Source of the DNA: Flavobacterium foetidum
Lineage (GTDB): Bacteria > Bacteroidota > Bacteroidia > Flavobacteriales > Flavobacteriaceae
Assembly: GCF_004634245.1 (NCBI RefSeq)
Contig: NZ_SJTF01000001.1
Location: 372,001-436,000, forward strand
Length of the DNA stretch: 64,000 bases
Direction: 5' to 3'
The notes beneath the pieces are model-generated. The model saw only the letters and a program-made list of their open reading frames with translations. It was not told the origin of the DNA and did no database searches. A program made the translations under genes and the position numbers. Shown one piece after another: positions 57,256-64,000 of the stretch (positions within the stretch are counted from its first letter, which is position 1; each line of letters opens with the position of its first letter).

Positions 57256-58908
57256 ATGATTACGTCATTGTCTATTAAAAACTATGCTCTGATTGAAAAA
57301 CTTGCTATTGATTTTTCAAAGGGTTTCTCTATAATTACAGGTGAAACGGGGGCAGGTAAATCTATTATCCTTGGGGCAATCGGACTGGTTTTAGGAAAAA
57401 GAGCAGATTTGACTTCATTAAAAAATAAAGAAGAAAAGTGCGTAATCGAAGCGCAGTTCGATATTTCAAAATACAATTTAAAAGAGTTTTTCGCATCAAA
57501 TGATTTGGATTACGAAGACGAAACAATTATTAGACGCGAAATACTTCCATCGGGGAAATCACGCGCTTTTATTAATGATAGCCCGGTAAATCTTCAGGAG
57601 CTTCAAGATTTAAGTTTGTTTTTAATCGATATTCATTCGCAACAGCAGACTCAAGAACTGTCTGATGAAAATGTACAATTCAAGATAATTGATGCAATTG
57701 CTGCAAATTTTGAGACAATTGCTAATTATCAACAAGTTTTAAAAACGTATAGAAGTGCTAAATCAAAACTAAATGCACTCCAAAAAAAGCAGGCAGACGC
57801 TGGAAAAGAACAAGAATACAACACTTTTTTGCTGAACGAATTGGTTTCGGCAAAACTGCAATCTGGCGAACAAAGTGATTTAGAGGCAGAATATGAAAAA
57901 TTAAATAATGTTGAAATCATTAAAGAGTCCTTAGATAAGTCTTTAGTGATTGCAAACGAAGAGCAATACGGCGTTTTTCATAATCTGAATGAGATTAAAA
58001 ATGCGTTGCAGAAGATTGCGGCCTTTTCACCAGATTATGAAAATGTTTTTCAGCGTATTTCGAGTCTTGCAATTGAGTTTGATGATGTTTCAAAAGAGCT
58101 TCAAAATATTTCTGAGAAATTGCTAAACGATCCAGAACAGTTGCAGCTTGTAAGCCAGAAACTGCAGCTTATTTATAATCTACAGAAAAAGCATCAAGTG
58201 AATTCAGTTGATGAATTAATCCAGATACAAGCTGATTTAGGAAATGTTTTATTGGAATTGGACGGAATGGACGAGGAAATTAGCACTCTGGAAAAAGAGA
58301 TAGAACTAAAAACCGCAGAACTAGATCAGTTGGCAGCTGTTATTCATGAAAAGAGAATAAAGGCGATTCCGGTTCTTTCGGATCAGTTAATAGCTATTCT
58401 GTCTACTTTAGGAATGCCTAATGTTCGTTTTAATATGGAATTGATTCCTTCGGAAACGTATCTTCAAAACGGAAAAGAAGAGCTTCAGTTTTTGTTTTCT
58501 GCCAATAAAGGAACAGATTTCGGACTTTTGAAAAAAGTGGCGTCAGGAGGAGAAATGTCTAGAATTATGCTAGCTGTAAAAGCTATTCTGGCAAAATATT
58601 CAAAACTTCCGACTTTGATATTTGATGAAATCGATACGGGAGTTTCGGGTGAAATAGCTATTAGAATGGGTGAGATTATGAAGGAAATGAGCAGTTCTAT
58701 GCAGATATTTGCTATTACCCATTTACCGCAGATCGCAGCAAAAGGAGATTCTCATTTCAGGGTTTCTAAATCAACCTTTGGCAACGATACGGTTTCTGAA
58801 TTGAAGCTTTTGACTCAGGATGAAAGAGTTACAGAAATTGCGCAGATGTTGTCTGGAGCAAACATCTCAGATTCGGCATTAAATCATGCAAAAGAATTAT
58901 TAAATTAA
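57256..58908 (+). CDS. recN: DNA repair protein RecN
   Basis: 550 residues, SMC-like. Walker A GETGAGKSIILGAIGLVLG at the N terminus, coiled coil about 150-370, ABC signature VASGGEMSRIMLAVK and Walker B TLIFDEIDTGVSG, followed by ITHLPQIAAKGD. Acts in double-strand break repair. Confidence 0.96.
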   Translation: MITSLSIKNYALIEKLAIDFSKGFSIITGETGAGKSIILGAIGLVLGKRADLTSLKNKEEKCVIEAQFDISKYNLKEFFASNDLDYEDETIIRREILPSGKSRAFINDSPVNLQELQDLSLFLIDIHSQQQTQELSDENVQFKIIDAIAANFETIANYQQVLKTYRSAKSKLNALQKKQADAGKEQEYNTFLLNELVSAKLQSGEQSDLEAEYEKLNNVEIIKESLDKSLVIANEEQYGVFHNLNEIKNALQKIAAFSPDYENVFQRISSLAIEFDDVSKELQNISEKLLNDPEQLQLVSQKLQLIYNLQKKHQVNSVDELIQIQADLGNVLLELDGMDEEISTLEKEIELKTAELDQLAAVIHEKRIKAIPVLSDQLIAILSTLGMPNVRFNMELIPSETYLQNGKEELQFLFSANKGTDFGLLKKVASGGEMSRIMLAVKAILAKYSKLPTLIFDEIDTGVSGEIAIRMGEIMKEMSSSMQIFAITHLPQIAAKGDSHFRVSKSTFGNDTVSELKLLTQDERVTEIAQMLSGANISDSALNHAKELLN

Positions 58909-58918
58909 ATATTTGATT

Positions 58919-58926
58919 TATATTTG
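58919..58926 (+). promoter_or_regulatory. Possible -7 element for the gene at 58961
   Basis: TATATTTG with TTA in place of TTG at the 19-bp position. The leader would be about 30 nt. Confidence 0.4.
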
Positions 58927-58960
58927 TTGATAGTAACAACAGGAAAACCATTAAGAATCT

Positions 58961-59665
58961 ATGCTAAAAAAAATTACTATTTTTTATTTTTTTAGTCTTT
59001 TAGTTACAACGGTCAACGCTCAGGAAACTGCTGAAAACAACGGTGCTTCTTCCAAAACTTCAGAAGAAAATACCAGTTTGTTTTTGGCAAAAGACGTTCC
59101 TGAAGGCGTATATAAAACTTATGAAGATCTTGTAGCAAAAAAAGGAGTTTATATGGGCGACGCAATCATGAGAAAAAGCGTTATGCGTTATAAACCAATA
59201 GATAAGGCTGCGGTTGTAGATCAAGTTTATTTTGCTTGGACCAGAAATGATGTAAAACTTGACTTTTTTGCTATTTCTTACAATGGTGTTCTCTATATCC
59301 AGCAAAAATACTTTCATAAATATTCAGTAAAAGAAGATAGGAGTCAGGACGGTAGCAATCCATTGTCTTATCACAGAGTAATCAACGACGGTAAGTTTTT
59401 ATATCTAGAAGGCGTATTTGCCAATTCTTTTACTAAAGGTGCGGCTTACGGTACGGGAGGAATAGTAGGAGGATTGCTGTCTGTTAATATGAATAAATTA
59501 AAAGGAGTTGTATTTGATATCGAGAAAAAAGAAGTTAACTTTATAAGAGATTGTGAAGATTTGAATCTTTTAATCGAACAATACAACGGAACTAAGATAG
59601 AATGCATAGAAAAAGACGTTGATATTCAGACTGTACGTGAAAATATAGATAAGATTATTAAATAA
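58961..59665 (+). CDS. Secreted protein, unknown function
   Basis: 234 residues with signal peptide ending VNAQ, then a Ser/Glu/Asn-rich linker. The mature domain includes YKTYEDLVAKKGVYM and a glycine-rich helix (AAYGTGGIVGGLLS) that could insert in a membrane. No family recognised. Single gene between recN and fabV. Confidence 0.6.
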   Translation: MLKKITIFYFFSLLVTTVNAQETAENNGASSKTSEENTSLFLAKDVPEGVYKTYEDLVAKKGVYMGDAIMRKSVMRYKPIDKAAVVDQVYFAWTRNDVKLDFFAISYNGVLYIQQKYFHKYSVKEDRSQDGSNPLSYHRVINDGKFLYLEGVFANSFTKGAAYGTGGIVGGLLSVNMNKLKGVVFDIEKKEVNFIRDCEDLNLLIEQYNGTKIECIEKDVDIQTVRENIDKIIK

Positions 59666-59724
59666 TTTTTCAGGTTTTTGAATACTAGAAAAGGATCAAA
59701 TAAAAATTGAAATAAAAACAGAAT

Positions 59725-60915
59725 ATGATTATAGAACCAAGAATGAGAGGATTTATTTGCTTGACAGCCCATCCAACGGGAAGCGAGCAAAATGTTAAAA
59801 ATCAAATAGAATATATAAAATCAAAAGGAGCAATTGACGGAGCTAAAAAAGTATTAGTTATTGGAGCATCTACAGGTTTCGGACTGGCTTCAAGAATTAC
59901 AAGTGCTTTTGGTTCTAATGCATCAACAATTGGAGTGTTTTTTGAAAAACCGCCGGTTGAAGGAAAAACGGCTTCTCCAGGTTGGTATAATTCTGCAGCT
60001 TTCGAGGCTGAAGCTCATAAAGCTGGTCTTTATGCAAAAAGCATCAATGGAGATGCTTTTTCAAATGAAATTAAAAGAGAGACCTTAGACTTGATTAAGG
60101 CTGATTTAGGCCAAGTTGATCTTGTAATCTATAGTTTGGCTTCTCCTGTTCGTACAAACCCGAATACAGGAGTTACGCACCGTTCGGTTTTAAAACCAAT
60201 CGGACAGACTTTTACTAACAAAACAGTTGATTTCCATACGGGAAAAGTTTCAGAAGTTTCTATTACTCCTGCTAACGAAGAAGATATTGAAAATACAGTT
60301 GCCGTAATGGGAGGTGAAGACTGGGCAATGTGGATTGAAGCGTTGAAAAATGAAAACTTACTAGCAGAAGGAGCTGTTACTGTAGCTTATTCTTATATCG
60401 GGCCAGCATTGACAGAGGCTGTCTATCGCAAAGGAACAATCGGACGAGCAAAAGACCATTTAGAGGCTACTGCGTTTACGATTTCTGACAGCTTAAAAGA
60501 AATTGGAGGTAAAGCCTATGTTTCTGTAAACAAAGCTTTGGTTACTCAGGCAAGTTCTGCAATTCCCGTAATTCCGTTATATATTTCTCTTCTATATAAA
60601 ATAATGAAAGAAGAAGGAATTCATGAAGGATGTATCGAGCAAATCCAACGTTTGTTTAAAGATAGATTGTACAATGGTTCTGAAGTTCCTGTAGACGAAA
60701 AAGGTAGAATCAGAATTGATGATTGGGAAATGCGCGATGACGTTCAGGAAAAAGTAGCGAAACTTTGGTTGGAAGCTACAACCGAGTCATTGCCTGAAAT
60801 TGGCGATCTTGCAGGTTACAGAAATGATTTCTTGAATTTATTCGGATTTGAATTTGCGGGTGTCGATTATAAAGCAGATACAAACGAAGTAGTAAATATT
60901 GAAAGTATTAAGTAA
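59725..60915 (+). CDS. fabV: Enoyl-ACP reductase FabV type
   Basis: 396 residues, the large single-domain reductase of type II fatty acid synthesis. NAD-binding loop GASTGFGLASR (about 47-57). The active site Y-X8-K is in YRKGTIGRAK. MIIEPRMRGFICLTAHPTGS at the N terminus is diagnostic. FabV enzymes are often resistant to triclosan. A terminator follows. Confidence 0.95.
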   Translation: MIIEPRMRGFICLTAHPTGSEQNVKNQIEYIKSKGAIDGAKKVLVIGASTGFGLASRITSAFGSNASTIGVFFEKPPVEGKTASPGWYNSAAFEAEAHKAGLYAKSINGDAFSNEIKRETLDLIKADLGQVDLVIYSLASPVRTNPNTGVTHRSVLKPIGQTFTNKTVDFHTGKVSEVSITPANEEDIENTVAVMGGEDWAMWIEALKNENLLAEGAVTVAYSYIGPALTEAVYRKGTIGRAKDHLEATAFTISDSLKEIGGKAYVSVNKALVTQASSAIPVIPLYISLLYKIMKEEGIHEGCIEQIQRLFKDRLYNGSEVPVDEKGRIRIDDWEMRDDVQEKVAKLWLEATTESLPEIGDLAGYRNDFLNLFGFEFAGVDYKADTNEVVNIESIK

Positions 60916-60935
60916 TAAAATACGTTAAAAACTTG

Positions 60936-60967
60936 AAAAAACCATCAATTAATGTTGATGGTTTTTT
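60936..60967 (+). terminator. Terminator after fabV
   Basis: A 13-bp stem AAAAAACCATCAA/TTGATGGTTTTTT (60936-60948 with 60955-60967). Confidence 0.9.
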
Positions 60968-60988
60968 TTATGAATTAGATTATCTTTG
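60955..60988 (+). promoter_or_regulatory. Promoter of the glycosyltransferase-coaE unit
   Basis: TTG (60955-60957, inside the right arm of the fabV terminator), a 23-bp spacer and TATCTTTG (60981-60988). The long spacing makes it weaker than the other full promoters. Confidence 0.5.
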
Positions 60989-61036
60989 TTAAAATTTTAA
61001 AATCTTAAAAATACACCTTAATACGCACATTCTGCT

Positions 61037-62035
61037 ATGATTTTCTCTTTAATTATACCCGTGTATAATCGTCCTGATGAAGTTGATGAACTTTTAGAAA
61101 GTTTGACAAAATCAGATTATAATGAAGCATTTGAAATTGTTCTTGTCGAAGACGGCTCAACAATACCTTGTCGTGATGTAGTAATGACCTATCAAGGGAA
61201 ATTAAATATTTCGTATTATTTTAAAGAGAATTCAGGTCCAGGCGATTCCAGAAATTACGGAATGCAGAAAGCAAGAGGCGATTACTTTATCATTTTCGAT
61301 TCAGACTGCATTATTCCGCCTAATTATTTGTCTGAAGTGAGAAACGCTCTGAATGAAGAATATGTAGATTGTTTTGGTGGTCCTGATAAAGCTTTGGACA
61401 GTTTTTCGGATATTCAGAAAGCCATCAATTTTGCGATGACTTCTTTCCTTACAACAGGCGGGATTCGCGGCGGCTCTGAAAAAATAAATAAATTCCAGCC
61501 TCGCAGTTTTAATATGGGGATTTCTAAAAGAGCCTTTGAGGTTTCAAAAGGTTTTGGAAATATACATCCTGGCGAGGATCCAGATTTGTCTATACGTTTA
61601 TGGAATTTAGGTTTTAAAACACGTCTATTTCAAAAGGCGTATGTTTACCATAAAAGAAGGATTGACTGGGAAAAGTTCTCAATTCAGGTTAAAAAGTTCG
61701 GTAAAGCTCGTCCGATCTTAAACAGCTGGTATCCGGAACATAATAAACTTACTTTTTTCTTTCCGACATTTTTCATGCTCGGATTATTATTAGCTTTTTT
61801 ATTGTTAATTTTCAACATTGATATTTTATTACAATTATATTTTGTATATTTCGTTATAATTTTTCTTACAGCGAGTATCCAGAATAAAAGCATTAAAATA
61901 GGATATCTTTCTGTAATAGCAGTTGGAAAACAATTTTATGGTTACGGAACGGGGTTTTTAGAATCGTTTATAAAAATCATTATTTTAAAAAGAAAACCAC
62001 AAGAGGCTTTTCCTAATATGTTTTTTAAAGTTTAG
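61037..62035 (+). CDS. Family 2 glycosyltransferase with C-terminal membrane helices
   Basis: 332 residues. GT-A fold at the N terminus: SLIIPVYNRPDEV, VEDGS, DxD-like FDSDC (about 92-96) and the acceptor-side GEDPDLSIR. Two or three helices at about 235-310 anchor it in the inner membrane. Probably adds a sugar to a lipid-linked envelope glycan. The gene abuts coaE (1 bp gap). Confidence 0.88.
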   Translation: MIFSLIIPVYNRPDEVDELLESLTKSDYNEAFEIVLVEDGSTIPCRDVVMTYQGKLNISYYFKENSGPGDSRNYGMQKARGDYFIIFDSDCIIPPNYLSEVRNALNEEYVDCFGGPDKALDSFSDIQKAINFAMTSFLTTGGIRGGSEKINKFQPRSFNMGISKRAFEVSKGFGNIHPGEDPDLSIRLWNLGFKTRLFQKAYVYHKRRIDWEKFSIQVKKFGKARPILNSWYPEHNKLTFFFPTFFMLGLLLAFLLLIFNIDILLQLYFVYFVIIFLTASIQNKSIKIGYLSVIAVGKQFYGYGTGFLESFIKIIILKRKPQEAFPNMFFKV

Positions 62036-62036
62036 C

Positions 62037-62633
62037 ATGACAAAAATTATTGGCCTTACGGGTGGAATAGGAAGCGGAAAAACAACTATTGCCCGTTATT
62101 TTGAAGAATTAGGTGTTCCTGTATATATTGCAGACGATGGTGCGAAGAAAGTAATGAATTCTGTTTCTGTTATTGAAAAAATAAAAGCAGAATTCGGAGA
62201 TAGCATTTTTGAAGACAATGTCTTGAACCGTTCAAAACTGGCCGAAATTGTTTTTAATGATAAGGATAAGCTTGCTGTTTTAAATTCGTTGGTGCATCCT
62301 GCTGTCAAAGAAGATTTTGAAATCTGGAGAAAACAACACCAAAATTATGACTATGTAATTTATGAAGCCGCAATTTTATTTGAAAGCGGAAGATATAAAG
62401 ATTGTGATCTTATAATTACAGTAACAGCACCTGAAGAAATAAGAATTGAAAGGGTCATAAAAAGAGATAATACCACAAAGGAACAAGTTCTGAGCAGGAT
62501 GAAAATGCAGTGGAATGACGAAAAAAGAATTTCTATGAGCAATTTCATGATTAATAACAATAATCTTAAAATTGCTAGAGAAGAAGTTGTTAAAATTCTT
62601 AAAATTTTAAATATAAAACAAAATCAGTCTTAA
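62037..62633 (+). CDS. coaE: Dephospho-CoA kinase
   Basis: 198 residues. P-loop GLTGGIGSGKTT at residues 6-17, ADDGAKKVM, the LID region RDNTTKEQVLSRMKMQW. Last step of CoA synthesis. Probably cotranscribed with the glycosyltransferase gene. Confidence 0.95.
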   Translation: MTKIIGLTGGIGSGKTTIARYFEELGVPVYIADDGAKKVMNSVSVIEKIKAEFGDSIFEDNVLNRSKLAEIVFNDKDKLAVLNSLVHPAVKEDFEIWRKQHQNYDYVIYEAAILFESGRYKDCDLIITVTAPEEIRIERVIKRDNTTKEQVLSRMKMQWNDEKRISMSNFMINNNNLKIAREEVVKILKILNIKQNQS

Positions 62634-62692
62634 ATGTTAATATTTGGTTAATGTATTATTTAGTATATTGTTAAAATATTAATTTTGTTTCG

Positions 62693-64000
62693 ATGAATAA
62701 ATTATTTTTTAGAATACTTGTTTTACTGATGAGTTTATCCTTGATAGGGATCATTCTGGTACAAGTTTATTGGTTCAATTCATCGTTTAAAAACAACGAT
62801 GAACAATTTAAATACCACGTTACTCAAGTTATTGGAAATGTTGCTGATAAACTTGAAAAACAAGAATTATATGCCTATGCAGATAAAGCCAACAAGCTTA
62901 AGGACAGCATAGGGAAAACACCAAAAAAAGAAGACCTTTTGGAAGTGTTGTTTATTCAGAAAAATAAAAAGACCAACAAAACCATTGTCTATTCCAATAC
63001 ATTAACTTCTGAAGATTATGATATAACAGGCGAACTGTTTAACAAAAAATTCAGTAGTGAACGTTTTAAGAGTTTTAGTTCAAAACGTGTTACGGAAGTT
63101 TACAATAACAACAACGGAATTGATAATAATCCATTAGGTCAAAGTATAATACCTGACCTAAAAATTGAAAAATCAGGTAGTCTTGATATTTTGAACAAAA
63201 TGCAGCAGGAGATTACGCTGAAAGATATTGCAGGAGCGTTGCCTCTTGATGAACGTATCTCGGCACCTAAACTGAATTCTCTACTTAAGAAGGAATTGGA
63301 AGAATATGGTGTTAAAACCAAGTTTGAGTTTGGTGTTTTAAACAGTGGCTTAGCTACTAAAATAAAATCGGAAGGGTTTCATTATGATAAAGATGCGAGC
63401 TATCAGGTTCCGATTTTTACTGATAACGAAGGAAATAGTAACTATGAATTGTATGTTACATTCCCTCATAAAAAGAAATTTTTGCTGTCAGAATTATTGA
63501 GCATTACCATATTGTCAATAATTTTTACATTAATCATAATAGTTGCCTATACAAGTGCGTTAAATCAATTATTACGTCAGAAACATATTTCTGAAATCAA
63601 GACTGATTTTATAAATAATATGACGCATGAGTTTAAGACCCCAATCGCAACAATAAACTTAGCACTTGATGCTATTAGAAACCCCAAGATAATTGAAGAT
63701 AAAGAGAAAGTTTATCGCTATCTTCAAATGATTAGAGACGAAAACAAAAGAATGCACGCTCAAGTCGAAAATGTTCTCAGAATTTCTAAATTAGAAAAAA
63801 GAGAGCTTGATATTACTAAAGAACCTACTGTGATTCACGACATTATTGACGATGCAATCGAACATGTAAATTTAATTCTAGAAGACAGACAAGGAACTGT
63901 TGTAAAACATTTTAATGCGGCAAGAACAACTTCATTGATAAACGAAGTGCATTTTACAAACGTCTTAGTTAATATTTTAGAAAATGCGATAAAGTATTCA
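62693..64000 (+). CDS. Sensor histidine kinase (3' partial)
   Basis: 436 codons visible, and the frame is open to the right edge. Two membrane helices (about 7-27 and 265-287) enclose a periplasmic sensor domain of about 235 residues with no recognised fold. Then comes the HisKA domain with the H-box MTHEFKTPIATI (His312), and at the edge the N-box NILENAIKYS. Orthodox two-component sensor, similar in layout to Bacteroidota RprX-type kinases. The ATG at 62693 directly follows a -7-like TAATTTTG (62680-62687), so a slightly later start cannot be excluded. Confidence 0.88.
   Translation, partial: MNKLFFRILVLLMSLSLIGIILVQVYWFNSSFKNNDEQFKYHVTQVIGNVADKLEKQELYAYADKANKLKDSIGKTPKKEDLLEVLFIQKNKKTNKTIVYSNTLTSEDYDITGELFNKKFSSERFKSFSSKRVTEVYNNNNGIDNNPLGQSIIPDLKIEKSGSLDILNKMQQEITLKDIAGALPLDERISAPKLNSLLKKELEEYGVKTKFEFGVLNSGLATKIKSEGFHYDKDASYQVPIFTDNEGNSNYELYVTFPHKKKFLLSELLSITILSIIFTLIIIVAYTSALNQLLRQKHISEIKTDFINNMTHEFKTPIATINLALDAIRNPKIIEDKEKVYRYLQMIRDENKRMHAQVENVLRISKLEKRELDITKEPTVIHDIIDDAIEHVNLILEDRQGTVVKHFNAARTTSLINEVHFTNVLVNILENAIKYS

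Noticed and set aside
62680..62687. -7-like box directly before the histidine kinase ATG as a leaderless promoter
   Set aside because: No TTG at 17-23 bp, and the A+T-rich context makes chance matches likely.

Overview
The window is a chromosomal segment of a Flavobacterium-type bacterium (Bacteroidota, Flavobacteriia). The evidence is the low G+C content, the TTG-N19-TAnnTTTG promoters, the absence of clear Shine-Dalgarno sequences, type IX secretion (T9SS) cargo with a gliding-type C-terminal domain, PorP/SprF and OmpA-type partners, and Bacteroidota family genes (BT_3928-type DoxX protein, DUF4835, DUF6495, DUF6913). I see no rRNA, tRNA, CRISPR array, prophage or insertion sequence.

Layout. 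0-6.6 kb: the 3' part of a secreted GH43 glycosidase, a secreted M28 peptidase, a minus-strand set of small envelope genes (including a Coq4-like and a YiiX-like protein), then kdsA. 7.0-10.2 kb: a minus-strand operon headed by an alkylglycerol-monooxygenase-like hydroxylase directly followed by a lysoplasmalogenase (YhhN), which suggests ether-lipid breakdown. 10.4-15.4 kb: clpS, prmA, tpiA, a TlpA-like lipoprotein, a BT_3928 protein and a duplicated DUF1599 protein, all on the minus strand. 15.6-24 kb: folP, lipoproteins, rlmH, a secreted adenosine deaminase, a pirin-OsmC-GNAT operon and an AlkD-like protein. The intergenic spaces here hold several families of palindromic word-like repeats, a decayed zinc-ribbon pseudogene and a probably frameshifted monooxygenase. 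24.3-30.6 kb: nadC, a YihY membrane protein, DUF2147, a subclass B1 metallo-beta-lactamase, an MntA-HepT toxin-antitoxin pair and priA. 30.6-33.1 kb: a LytTR regulator, then the ribosomal operon rpsF-rpsR-rplI and DUF6495.

33.2-47.7 kb is the most striking part: a 1.1 kb noncoding leader, then a 3463-residue T9SS adhesin. It carries five copies of a beta-rich N-terminal domain I cannot name, many Ig-like domains, eleven in-frame 237-bp repeats with a three-unit higher-order period plus four diverged copies, a PKD-like and a DUF11 domain, and a type B sorting domain. A PorP/SprF protein and an OmpA/PD40 protein follow, making a self-contained export and attachment module.

47.9-64 kb is mostly housekeeping: ligA, a 5'-nucleotidase split over two genes, dapA, the conserved block bamD-rpoZ-coaBC-DUF4835-recN, fabV, a family 2 glycosyltransferase, coaE and the 5' part of a sensor histidine kinase. 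For six genes a -7 element or family length shows that translation begins at an internal ATG and not at the longest reading frame.
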